A stretch of 64,000 nt of DNA, from NCBI GenBank assembly GCA_000697355.1, contig JNEN01001200.1, positions 248,001-312,000 of the forward strand. Direction: 5' to 3'. The position numbers and the translations under genes were made by a program. Source of the DNA: Syncephalastrum monosporum B8922 (lineage: Eukaryota > Mucoromycota > Mucoromycetes > Mucorales > Syncephalastraceae). The notes beneath the pieces are model-generated. The model searched no databases, had not been told where the DNA came from, and saw only the letters and a program-made list of their open reading frames with translations. Shown one piece after another: positions 50,481 through 61,046 of this stretch. Each line of letters starts with the position of its first letter. Position 1 is the first letter of the stretch.

Positions 50481-51123
50481 ATGGCATCCCGATTCTCTGC
50501 TGCTGCTCGCTTCGTGCGTGCTCCTCTCTCGCGCTCTGTTGCCCGCCGAGGTTACGCATCCGAGTCTGCATCCAAGCACGCCGGCCAGGAATTCCCCGAA
50601 GAATGTGAGCATTGTTCATTATCCCTATTGTATTTTGTCAAACTCATCTCCATGAACAGCCTTTGGCAACAACGTCTGGAGAAACACTGCTCTTCTCGCT
50701 ATTGCTGGCGTTGTCTGGTACCGTGTTGACCAGCACTTGACCGCTCAGGGCGATGTAAGATGCGTTTACTATTTCTGTCAACATACACCTGACCATGTCG
50801 CGTTCTCGTCTCTGAAAAATAACAGGACAAGCATCCCTTCACCAAGTGGATCGAGTACCACATGACCCCTTCTTCCGAGAACGACCGCTTCAACCAGGCC
50901 ATGCTTGAGAACGCCGAAAAGCTGGCTGAATACAGGTAGAAACAGTGACTCGAAACTTACCATGCCATACTCACTTTTCCCAACTAGACTGATTGCTCAG
51001 GATGCCCAACGTGCACCGATCTACCGCATGAGATATCCCGAGTCTTTCGAGCGTGCCAGCCCCCGTGGTCTGCAAGTCGGTCTCCAGTGCGACTTGTCTG
51101 ACCTCAAGGTCCGGTCCGATTAA
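50481..51123 (+). CDS. Small mitochondrial inner-membrane protein, possible complex I 17.8 kDa subunit
   Basis: Four exons, 50481-50604, 50660-50754, 50826-50935 and 50988-51123, in phase, 154 residues (about 17 kDa). The N-terminus is a presequence (MASRFSAAARFVRAPLSRSVARRGYA is its character: Arg/Ala/Ser-rich, no acid). One membrane segment follows (NTALLAIAGVVWYRVDQHL), then a soluble domain: HPFTKWIEYHMTPSSEND, NAEKLAEYRLIAQDAQRAPI, YRMRYPESFERASPRGLQVG and the end QCDLSDLKVRSD. Size, single membrane segment and C-terminal pattern recall the fungal NADH:ubiquinone oxidoreductase 17.8 kDa accessory subunit (NUXM). This is from memory of the family and less certain than the gene model itself. 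Confidence 0.75.
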
Positions 51124-52305
51124 CTTTTCTAGACGTAATAAATGTTCATGATTTTGTATAAACCCGCACGATCGTGTCCGCACTACGGCAAATCAATCAG
51201 GGAGAGGAAGGAGTACGGCCTTAGTCTGACAATGCCCAACACGATGGAGAAAGATGGAAGGAAGAGAGAGATGAAGAGAGTCACGTACCTGAAAGCGCCA
51301 TGGACCTACTTATCACGATCTCGCAATTGTCGCACTTAGAGAGTATACACATCGGCAGGCCAAGACAAGTCAGGCTCTCATATTCAGCTAGCACAAGCAG
51401 CCATGCGCAATGTGGGAGGCTTCCTCAGTCTGTAAAGTCAGTCGCTGAAGAGAAGAAAACGATCTTACCGCACCTTAATTCGGTCGTCCTTTCTCCATGT
51501 CAATGAATGTCACACAAATAGCACGTCCAGAAGGCAAACTTATCAGCAAAGCGTGCTCTCAAGATGAGCACGTTTCTGTGCAGGGCCTTTGTCCCAGCAG
51601 AATCAATACCTGACGCGCAGTAATAATTGACATGCGTAGGATTTGGAAAGGGTAGATAGCTGATTAGGGTATTTTCACGAATATTATGCCCATGATGTCG
51701 TAAGGTAGTACTTTATATACACACGGGAAGGATTTTCTGTTCTTTGAAAATGGTGCATCCGTTCGAGCCTAACCAAAGAATATCATTGCATTCAGGGTTT
51801 ACCCACAATGCTATTTTGTCATCGCGTTGAATTGTCAATATAACTCCCATCAAGAAGCACCACTGAAAAGAGAAAAATTGTATTTACCAAAGGCGTGCAA
51901 TTCTGCTTGACATAGAGTCCTAGGATTCCACAGACGAGAGACCAAGTCAGAAGTTGTGGTTGAAAGATGTACCTGGAAAGGCGACAAGATCACCCTATGT
52001 GCCCAAATATAGCATATCTGTGCGACCTCATCGAGTTCATTTGAATTACATTTGCGCGTGTGTACCATTGAATACTTGGGAAAACTTCGGGCCCGCCACA
52101 CTCAGAAATCTTCCTCCGATTCTATTACACTTGTTACAATAATCAGCGCCGGTCGTCATTGTGCCTCTTTACTTACTTTCTCTTCCTCTCTTCCCTTTCC
52201 TTTCTTTCATACCATCTTCCAATTGCTCTCGTGCGGACACAACATCCCCATTCCTTTCCTTAATTCTCTCTAATTTATATAAAACTTTCGTTTTCGGCGG
52301 AAAAG
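51124..52305. other. Intergenic region
   Basis: Upstream region of the first aspartic protease. AT-rich with a C/T-rich tract at 52165-52270 as leader. Only short frames; no gene seen. Confidence 0.5.
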
Positions 52306-53980
52306 ATGCATTTTATCAACCTGGCCTCGGCGGCACTCATGGCCCTGACTTTTTGGCAGAGCGCGGACTCGGCAACACTGCCAAAAAAACAAATCGTACG
52401 TCTCCCATTGACACGCAACGAAGCCGGCCACCTTGCCCAATTGCGCAGCAACTTCGACAAGCGTGCTGACACGCAAACCCTGTACAATGCGTTGGGTCGC
52501 GAATATCTCATCGAGGTGGGCGTTGGCTCGCCTGAGCAAAAATTCAATTTAACGTTGGATACGGGCAGGTAAGAGGAAAAATTGATAGATAGATAGAAAG
52601 AAAGAAAGAAAGAAGAGGAAATAAGAAGAAAAATGCATGAAGGGTTATATTTGCTTCCACCTTGGCCAAGTGTAATAATCGCAGATGTCATTTTATAGTG
52701 CCGAGCTCTGGATCCCAACGACGTCGTGTCCAGCCGCCACATGCCCGTATGACCGCTTTGACACGAAAAAATCCAAAACGTTCAAGTTGAGCACCGCTTC
52801 TTTCTCAATCGAATACGGCATTGGCAGCGCCAAGGGCACATACGCACAGGAAACAGTGACGGTCGGTGGAGCAAAAGTGACAGACCAGACGGTCGGCATG
52901 GTGAATTCGACAAAGAATATTTTGGGTGTTGTCTCGGGTGGTGAGCAGTCGAACGGCATCCTCGGCATGGGCTATCCAGGCCTTAACACTGCACGTGGTT
53001 CTTCGAATGACAAGCCGTTTGCATTTAACCTCGCGAATCAGCTGCAGGACCCCGTGTTTTCTATTTTTTTAAACAAACACTTTGCGTACGGCACGTCCGG
53101 GGAAATCATGTTCGGCGGCATCGATGTGGCCAAGTTTAAAGGCACTCTCGAATACGTGCCTGTCGCACAATATGACATGAGCTCATACTTGGTTTCCGCC
53201 AATTTGGGCAAAACCGCGAACAAAAAGGGCGACTACCTCTACTGGACCGTAGCCGGCCAAGGCATCCAGGCTGGTTCGTACAAGACCACGTTTCCAGAGA
53301 TGCAGGGTCTCATCCTGGATACGGGAACGACGCTGACGATGGTTCCCAAGACATACGTCGAAGGTATCCTCAACGCAGTCGCTGGCAGTGACAAGTACAA
53401 GTGGGACGCATTGAATCTCGTGTACCGCGTCGACTGTGGTCTTGTCAAGAGCACAGAGAACGTGGCTTTCCAGATCAGCACAGATCTTGCGGCCGCCGCC
53501 GGCAACCCCGTGATCCTCTCCACACCAATGTCTGAACTCGTGATCCCTCTGGACACTAACTCGATTGACACCGCAAAGTCTTGCATGTTCGGCATCACCC
53601 AAGCCAGCTCCAGTCTGACCTCGGGCGATACCTGGATACTCGGTGAAGCTTCTCTCAGGTCTATGTACGCTGTCTATGATATGAAAAACAATCGAGTCGG
53701 TCTTGCCCCTGTCAACTTGGAGGGTGCCACCCAAGTTGCTCCTGCGGCGTCGTCTTCGTCAGTTAACTCAAGCTCGAACAACAGTACAAGCTCGACAGAT
53801 TCAAACTCGAACAACACTACAGACTCGACCGGTAACAACATCGACAGCGCAAGCAAAGAAGCCCCGAATCAGAACAATGACAAGGAGGAATCTTGGGCAG
53901 CACCCATGATGCAGGTGTCCACAAGCCAGATTTTTATTAGTGCTGCATCGTCGGCTTTGTTTGCCAGTCTTTTTTATTAG
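52306..53980 (+). CDS. Secreted aspartic protease 1, probably GPI-anchored
   Basis: Two exons, 52306-52568 and 52699-53980, 514 residues. A signal peptide (MHFINLASAALMALTFWQSADS) and a propeptide ending near KR precede the mature pepsin fold. The intron cuts the last codon of the first catalytic motif, LDTG|S, followed by AELWIPTTSC. The second catalytic motif is LDTGTTLTMVP; the flap region reads EYGIGSAKGTYAQETV. The C-terminus is a Ser/Asn/Thr-rich stalk of about 70 residues ending in a hydrophobic tail (FISAASSALFASLFY), the layout of GPI-anchored yapsin-like enzymes. Family A1 endopeptidase acting at the cell surface or wall at acid pH. First of three tandem paralogues on the plus strand. 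Confidence 0.92.
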
Positions 53981-54355
53981 TCTCATATCTAAACATAACC
54001 TACAACTACGTATGTATTATCACCTCATATACTTCCATTTTCAAGTACTTAACATAGTCAGTGCTTTGAAATTCACGAAAGTGTTTGAAACGTCATCGGT
54101 TATGCTGTCATTTGGTGTCACTTTTCATATCGACCACAGCCGAAACTTAATCACTCTATAATAAACCGCTTGCTACTTCCTTTCCTTCTCACTTTCTATC
54201 TGAACCCCCAAAAAGCATGATGACGCTGTTTCGCTGGGCTCCTGAAACAGAAGGGCATGTCTCGGACCTATTCCCTCTTCTTTTCGCAAGTCACCTTATT
54301 ATCCAACAAACATCTTTGATTTGTTCCCTTGTTTGCTTTTGTTTCTTTGTTATTC
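53981..54355. other. Intergenic region between protease genes
   Basis: 3' region of protease 1 and promoter/leader of protease 2, T/C-rich near the start. The frame runs open upstream of 54356 but only with a TTG as possible start. Confidence 0.5.
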
Positions 54356-55963
54356 ATGTATTATTTGTTGACACTATCGATTTGGACTGTGGCGGCCTCC
54401 GCCATTGCCCACTTGCCGGATACAGGCGAGCCAAAGCTGCTGCGCTTGCCACTGTTGCGACATGGCGATCGGGCCACTGCCGTCAATCCCCACTTCCATA
54501 AACGAGACGGAAACGCGCATTCTGCTAAGCTGTACAATGACCAAGGCTCGCAATATCTCGTGCAAGTTGGCGTGGGCAGCCCCGCCCAGGATTTTACGGT
54601 GACGCTGGATACAGGCAGGCAAGTACAAGCGCAAACAACACTTTATTCCTTGAAAGGGACTTGTTTATTGACAGGTGTGTACAAACATCTTGTCTTTTAT
54701 AGTGCGGATTTGTGGATCCCTTCGAGCCAGTGTCCACAGACAGAGTGTCCGTTTGGTGGATTTCAAGAAAACCAGTCGTCGTCGTTTAAGAATTTGAAAC
54801 AGGATTTTGGCATCCAATACGGCATCGGTTCTGTGAATGGCACTTATGCGACTGATACCGTCACCGTAGCCGGTGCGAGCGTGCAAAACCAGCAGTTTGG
54901 TCTGGCCACCACGACCCAGGACATCCTCACTGTTCCCTCCCAGTCAGGTGGCGGGCATCAAGATGCGTCGCAGTCGAATGACACGATCGCGAATGGTATC
55001 CTCGGTTTGGGCTATCCGCAGCTGACTGCAGCAACAACTCAAGGCGAGCCGGCCTACAGCCCGTTTGTGTTTAATCTCGTCGAGCAAAAGGTGATTCCCG
55101 AACCAGTGTTTTCGGTGTACATGAACAGTGCCAACCAGCAAGGCTGGGCCGGCGAGCTGCTTCTCGGCGGCATCGACCATAGCAAATACAACGGCGACTT
55201 GCATTATCTTCCCGTCGCGCAACTTACGTCGCAGCAGAACCCACTCCCATACGAAGGTGAGCCGGGGCAGCAGGAGCAGAGCGATAATGGCCGCGATGGT
55301 TACTATTACTGGATGGTCTACGGCCAAGGCATTTCTGTCAAAGTAGCCAACGAGTCGCAGCCGAAACAGTACACATTGCCGCAAATCGGCGCGTTCATTC
55401 TTGATACGGGCACTACCCTGACCTACATGCCGACTAAGTATGCGATCCAGGTCGCGACGGCCATTGCAGGCAGCAACTTCCAGCTCGATCGCCAGTCGGG
55501 AGTGCTTGTGGTGGACTGCAGTGTAGCTAACTCGGACGCTCAGGTCCAACTCCAAATGTCTCAGAGCAGCCAAATCAGTGAGACCCCGGCTGTGACACTC
55601 ACAGTACCCGCTTCTGAACTCGTCATCCCTCTCGACGGTGACACACCCCAGTCAGCCTCGACCTGTATGCTTGGCATCGCCCCACTCGGTGACACTGGAG
55701 GTGGTCTTGGCTCCAACATGTTCCTTGTCGGTGACTCGATACTGCGCAGCGCTTATCTGGTATTTGACATGGGAAAAAATCAAGTAGGCCTCGCAGCTGC
55801 AAATGGCGTGGGTGGTAGTGTCAATGGCGTGGACAGCTCTTCGTCGCCGTCCTCCACGACGGGCGCCGGCACCGGGTTCGAGGGCAGCGATGCTTCGTCA
55901 TTGGCGCCCTCTGCATCCATCGCTCTGTTCATTGCCATGGCTATGGCAGCAGTTTATCTGTAG
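54356..55963 (+). CDS. Secreted aspartic protease 2, probably GPI-anchored, GC-AG intron
   Basis: Two exons, 54356-54618 and 54703-55963, 507 residues. The start is the ATG at 54356, giving a signal peptide (MYYLLTLSIWTVAASAIA); the frame upstream lacks ATG. Catalytic motifs: LDTG|S ADLWIPSSQC across the intron, and LDTGTTLTYMP; flap QYGIGSVNGTYATDTV. The C-terminus is a Ser/Gly/Thr-rich stalk ending in a hydrophobic tail (SIALFIAMAMAAVYL), suggesting a GPI anchor. The intron (54619-54702) begins GCAAGT, not GT: it is 84 nt, has no in-frame stop, and read through would put 28 extra residues between the catalytic Asp motif and ADLW, so splicing at the GC donor is strongly favoured by comparison with the two paralogues. 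Confidence 0.9.
   Translation: MYYLLTLSIWTVAASAIAHLPDTGEPKLLRLPLLRHGDRATAVNPHFHKRDGNAHSAKLYNDQGSQYLVQVGVGSPAQDFTVTLDTGRQVQAQTTLYSLKGTCLLTGVYKHLVFYSADLWIPSSQCPQTECPFGGFQENQSSSFKNLKQDFGIQYGIGSVNGTYATDTVTVAGASVQNQQFGLATTTQDILTVPSQSGGGHQDASQSNDTIANGILGLGYPQLTAATTQGEPAYSPFVFNLVEQKVIPEPVFSVYMNSANQQGWAGELLLGGIDHSKYNGDLHYLPVAQLTSQQNPLPYEGEPGQQEQSDNGRDGYYYWMVYGQGISVKVANESQPKQYTLPQIGAFILDTGTTLTYMPTKYAIQVATAIAGSNFQLDRQSGVLVVDCSVANSDAQVQLQMSQSSQISETPAVTLTVPASELVIPLDGDTPQSASTCMLGIAPLGDTGGGLGSNMFLVGDSILRSAYLVFDMGKNQVGLAAANGVGGSVNGVDSSSSPSSTTGAGTGFEGSDASSLAPSASIALFIAMAMAAVYL
54619..54702 (+). other. GC-AG intron of protease 2
   Basis: GCAAGT at 54619-54624 stands where the paralogues have GTAAGA and GTATAT, after the same GG(C/A)AG exon end. 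The acceptor TTTATAG matches that of protease 1. Length 84 nt is a multiple of three without a stop, so retention would insert 28 residues. Confidence 0.75.
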
Positions 55964-56139
55964 ACCCATGTTATGTGCATAATACTTTATTTTATTCTTT
56001 TTATACGCATGTATGGCTCGTACACACATAAGAGATTACCTCTTGCGCGCCTCCCCCGCAAAATAAACCCCCATCAGTGAATATTTTTTTCTACTATTCC
56101 CTGTCGTCTCTTCTCTTTCATCCGCACTGTCCACGACTG

Positions 56140-57568
56140 ATGCTGTATTTATGCTCATTTCTCACCTTGAGCTTCGTTTATTTATCGGCAGCTCATGTAC
56201 AACAGCATCAGCAGCATAAGACGAGGACCATTTCCCTGCCAATACAGAAACAGTCTCACCAAATATGGCACCGGCGAACCGCATTAGAGAAACGTGACGG
56301 ACACCCTGCCAAACTCTACAACGACGAAGGCTCGGAATACCTAATTACGGTTGGAATCGGCACGCCTCCACAGAATTTTACTGTCGCACTAGATACCGGA
56401 AGGTATATATATACAAACATAACTGACAAACTATTATACGACATTGAACTAATAGATATATAACTTGCATAGTGCTGATCTTTGGGTCCCTTCTACCGAT
56501 TGCGCTACTCAATTCTGTCCACTTGCACGTTTCGAACACAAAAACTCAAGTACCTTCTCCGATACGGGTGATGCGTTCGCCATCACCTACGGCATTGGTA
56601 GCGCCAATGGCTCATATGCACGCGATACAGTCAGTGTCGGCGATATCAGCGCGCCTGCCCAGCAATTTGGGTTAGCTACAAATACAGACAGCATCATCGC
56701 CCCAGGAATTGACCTCAACGCCTTACTGTTCCAGCAGCAGCAACAGCCGGAATCTCAACTGAATGAACAGGAGGATCGCAGCCAGCTTCTTGCGAATGGC
56801 ATCTTCGGCCTGGGGTTTCCGGATTTGGTATCCAGCAGGACGGAACATAAGCAAGGCTACGACCCCTTCGTCTTTCGCCTGGCCCAACTCGGTCTCATAG
56901 ACCAACCAGTATTCTCGATCTTTATGGGCTCCATCTACGACCAAGGGTGGGCGGGCACTCTTTTGCTAGGCGGGACCGACCCCACTTTCTACGAGGGCGA
57001 CACCCTTTACGCGCCCGTGATTCCACTGCCGAATGCGACCAACAATACGTACTGGATGGTACAAGGTCGCGGTATATCCTTGTACGCAGAAAATGGTACG
57101 ACTGTGCTTGACGAGACCCTGGATCGCGGCTTTGTGATGGATACGGGAACAACCTTGACCTATGTCGACCGTGATTTGGCCGACCGCCTGGTTATGACGG
57201 CCGTCGAGAATAAGGACCATGTTGCGCTTGATGAGGCATCTGGTATCTTTATTGTGCACTGCGGTACGGCGCAGTCTACGCAGCAGCTAGAGTTGGTGCT
57301 CGACCACCTCCACATCAGGTTGCCAGTCCGCGACCTGGTGATCCCACTCGACGCCGATACACCGCAAGAAGCAACACAGTGCATGTTTGGCTTTGCACCG
57401 TGGCTTTCCAACACAGATAGTAAGCAGCTCGACCAAAAGAAGGAACACATCGTTCTTGTGGGTGACACGGTCCTGCGTTCCCTCTATCTGACGTTTGACA
57501 TTGGCCAGAATCGCATTGGGTTTGCCAAAGCAAAAGGTGCAGATGCAACGGTTAGCCTTACAAAGTGA
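56140..57568 (+). CDS. Secreted aspartic protease 3, without GPI tail
   Basis: Two exons, 56140-56402 and 56473-57568, 452 residues. The ATG at 56140 gives a signal peptide (MLYLCSFLTLSFVYLSAAH); upstream the frame has only GTG. A propeptide rich in Gln/His/Arg ends near LEKRDG, a Kex2-type KR site. Catalytic motifs: LDTG|S ADLWVPSTDC and MDTGTTLTYVD; flap TYGIGSANGSYARDTV. The protein ends soon after the last fold element (QNRIGFAKAKGADATVSLTK), lacking the Ser-rich stalk and hydrophobic tail of the other two, so it should be freely secreted. Its first exon is 263 nt, the same length as in both paralogues. Confidence 0.92.
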
Positions 57569-57948
57569 AGCTTGTAAGCATGTGTATCTACATAGACATT
57601 TGTATATATAAAAAAAAAGAGATACAGACCCATCACATCCAGTTATATTATCAATGCCTGAATGGGGGGATGGACTACGGCTTCCAAGTCAACTGAATGC
57701 AAGGACGTAATATATAGTGCAAGTGGTATTAAAAGCACTGACTTAGATGTATGGTTATTATGCAAGCGTTCATAGGAAGGCATATCCATCAAAGAAAGAA
57801 GGTGAAAGCATTAGACGAACAAAAGCCATAAAAACCTCAAATCATGCAGGAATCCCGTGGCTTTGAATCGGGTTTTGTCAGAGGAACCGATTTCCAATTT
57901 CAGCACAAGAAAAAAAAAAGTGGATTTCTTTCCTGCTTCACTTTGACT
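57569..57948. other. Intergenic region
   Basis: 3' region of protease 3 and short promoter of the Bfr2-like gene; A-runs at 57609-57619 and 57908-57919. No gene seen. Confidence 0.5.
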
Positions 57949-59751
57949 ATGCCGCCCAGTAAGTGCCTGTGTGTATTCTTAGAGGCATATACTCATGCAT
58001 TACAAAGAACGCTCGCTTGCTGATCAGATCGCCGATCTCGAGACAACTGCTCCAAAGGGTACGTTTCTCCCGACGCAAAAATAAATGATAAACTAAAAGC
58101 TGATTTAGATTACGATCCCGAGGATATCCATGAGCCGTTGAACGACCGGGATCTCGATACGAGCTACAACGAAGAAGAAGAAGAGGCTGCCCGCGAGCAC
58201 TATGTTAAAGTGGGCAAAAGCTCGCTCCGTAATCAACAGACCTTTCTGCTGGACGATCCTCGCTACGAGGGCAAGAAAGCGTCTCGACAGGACCTCTACT
58301 CCTCCGACGAAGACGACAACGACGATGACATCGCTGTACCTTCGGACAGTGACGAAAACGACGATGGTAATGACGACGACGAGATACCCTCTGACGACGA
58401 GCAACATGATGCTAGCGATGTCAGCGACTCTGTATCGGATTTTGACGAACAAGGAGATCAGAGCAGCGATGACGATGGGGAGCAAAACAGTGACGACGAA
58501 GAAAAAGAACAAGTGGACGAGCATGTGCAAGAGGAGCTGCGTCGGATACAAGAGGAGGAAAAGTACGTATACTAGAAAGAGAAACTCCCGGGTAGCGGAT
58601 ATTGACTCGTTACTTTTTTTTGTTTACTTTAGATCCATGATGGCCAAGATGTCGCTGAGCGCCCAGGCTGACGTTGAAAAGGGTCAGCATGTACGTGAGC
58701 AGCTCTCGCTGTGGGAAAAGTTCCTTGAGAGTCGTATTCGGATTCAGAAAGCCACGGACATCGCCAACCGGTTGCCTCAGCACACCGTTTGGGCCCAATA
58801 CACCGACGATAAGCATGTCGATAAAGATCTGAAGGTCGCTCAGAAGGAATTGCGCGAGACCATGGACGAGCTTATTGAACTGCGGACGGGTCTTCTCGCT
58901 GAGAATGATGCGGTCGAGATGGAGGGTGTTGACTTCAACAGCCGGAAGCGCGCTCTCGAGGATGAAGACGCATATGTCGATGCCCTGTGGAAAGACATTT
59001 CTCAGATCAACGATGTATTTCTGCCATTCCGGGACTCTACCCTCGAGAAATGGAGCAACAAAGTTCAGGCGGCCTCTGGTTCCACCAAGAAGTTCAAGGC
59101 GTTTGATCAGGTAAGCGGGATATGTCTGTCAGGAACGCGGTACTTACTCCATTGATACAGAATGTTGTGACGCAAATCAGCAATATTCTGTCAGACAAGG
59201 AAGGCCTGGTGCGACGAACACAGCTGCAGCGTGCGGAATACAAGATTCTCGGCAAGGTAAGCCAATACAGACAGGAGCTTGATAAGCATCTCATTGAATG
59301 GAAACACAGCACGAGAAAGCCGAGGCAAAGGACACAGAAGAGCACTCAAAGAATCAAAAAGTGGATAACCACCTAAGTAATTACGACGTGGAGATCTTTG
59401 ACGATAATGACTTCTACCAGCAACAATTGAGAGAGCTGATCGAAGCACGCATGGTCGACTCAGACGATCCGATTGCGATGGGTGTTCGTTGGGCTGCGCG
59501 TAAATCCGCTGAAGTCAAAAAGAAGAAGAAACAAGGCGACAAGTCCAGCAAAGGACGTAAATTAAAGTAAGTCAAAGCCAAAAAAAAAAGTTTGTCTCTT
59601 CGTACTTATGCTTTTGGCTAGGTTCGATGTGCATGAGAAACTGCAGAATTTTATGGCCCCTGTGCCTGCTGGTCACTGGCACGAAGAGCGGACAGACGAA
59701 CTATTTTTGTCTTTGCTGGGCCAAAAGAAGACATTGGAAGAAGTCGCATAA
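57949..59751 (+). CDS. BFR2: Ribosome biogenesis protein Bfr2 / AATF
   Basis: Seven exons, 57949-57958, 58008-58058, 58109-58562, 58633-59110, 59161-59256, 59310-59566 and 59622-59751, in phase, 491 residues. The spliced N-terminus reads [20 protein letters not shown], the Bfr2 opening. A long Asp/Glu/Ser-rich acidic region (about residues 80-170) precedes the AATF domain ([40 protein letters not shown]). The C-terminal TRAUB domain includes [18 protein letters not shown] and ends [29 protein letters not shown]. Bfr2 acts in the nucleolar small-subunit processome for 18S rRNA maturation. The 10-nt first coding exon is unusually short but the only choice that gives the family N-terminus. Confidence 0.9.
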
Positions 59752-59844
59752 TAAACATTCATCATACAGGCATGATACATATATCATTGAAAGAAGATGT
59801 TTCATATGTCAATGTTGCGCACAAGGCTATGACTATGACCATAA

Positions 59845-60247
59845 CTAATGATGTCGAGGAAACGGTGGAAACGGAGGAGCAGGCGGGAAAGGCGGCAAGG
59901 GATTACCTCCACCGTAGCCAGGGAAGGGTGGGAATGGAGGAGCAGGGGGAAAAGGCGGCAAGGGAGCGGGATTCCGCAAAACACGTGACACTTGGCCCGT
60001 AAGCTGCTCAGGGTAAGTCATCATGGCTTGGGTAGCACTACAAAGCATTCTAAAATCTATGCCGAGTCGAGCACTCTATTCTTAAGACTTACGTTTCGTC
60101 CTGAGTATCATGAGAAAGCTGGTCCATACCACTGGCAGGCATGGCAGCAGTTGCAGCAGAAGCAACTCGGGCGTCGAGAATAGGCGAAGTCAAGACTGCA
60201 TTCAACACAGTTGAGAAAAGTGTCAAGAAAATAATTGGGAACTTCAT
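59845..60247 (-). CDS. Small secreted proline-rich repeat protein A
   Basis: Two exons, 60247-60093 and 60049-59845, with a 43-nt intron (GTAAGT ... TTTTAG), phase 2, 119 residues. A signal peptide is evident (MKFPIIFLTLFSTVLNAVLT). The middle is unremarkable (SSGMDQLSHDTQDET-like, then MMTYPEQLTGQVSRVLRNPA). The C-terminal third is two copies of PLPPFPPAPPFPPFP separated by GYGGGN, ending RHH. The module has proline at most positions with Phe every three or four residues, which favours a polyproline II helix with aromatic faces. Gene B, 800 bp away and divergent, carries the same module three times. The stop lies 93 bp from the convergent Bfr2 gene. No known family recognised; a wall component, antimicrobial-like peptide or protease-processed precursor are all possible. 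Confidence 0.75.
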
Positions 60248-61019
60248 AGCTTTGTTGATTTGGATGTCATTGCCATGACATTAGCTAACGCCCTTTTTAA
60301 ATGATGTAGCGGTGCTAGTGCTTGGTATCCGAGAATGATGACAGATGTGTAGTGATAAGTGAGTCTCGTAGGTATAGAGTTTCTGTGAACGTTGCTTTCA
60401 ATCAATTCAAACAATGAATCAAGTGTCCGCCTTATTCGTGGAGTCATGCTGCACATTACGCTCAAGGTTGGCTCCTCGATTAGCAAGACTAGAGGATAAG
60501 ACGCTCCATCATATTTGTTCTGTTCTACTTTGCTTGCAGATGATAAACCAATGATTCACATGGTCTCCATTGATATATCTCTTTAACGGTGAACGTTCAA
60601 CCCTCGACATGTGCACCATGATGCGTATTATATCTTGATATACTGTACTATATAGTCGTGGTAAATTCTATGGTATTTATCGACATCTCGCATATTCAAT
60701 TTATCCGCGTATCCTGTAATATGTGTATGCGGCGAATCATCGTTTCTGATTTTTGCATTTGAAGAAGATCATGCGCACATGGGGTGATGTCAAGACACGC
60801 GTGTACCCGCTTTTCAGCTCGTCGTATTGTCACACGCGATGAGAAGCTTCAGGGTTCTACCCTTTCTTTGAATAAATCAAAGCTTTAAGCATTTTAATGG
60901 GGAATTCGCATGATTAATCGACTGCGCAGCAGTACGCAAGACAGCACATATATCAATCCTACACGCCAACTTATCAGCGTATTGTCATTATATAAACAAG
61001 GTCTTAGATAGGGACGACC
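60248..61019. other. Shared divergent promoter region of the proline-rich gene pair
   Basis: About 770 bp between the two starts, AT-rich, with TATA-like runs on both sides (near 60635-60655 and 60985-60995). Short frames only. It likely holds both promoters and may allow joint regulation. Confidence 0.45.
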
Positions 61020-61046
61020 ATGACTATCCATAAAGGTATCATCAAC

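Noticed and set aside
52270..52742. Minus-strand frame over the start of protease 1
   Set aside because: Overlaps signal peptide and first exon of a clear protease gene and resembles nothing.
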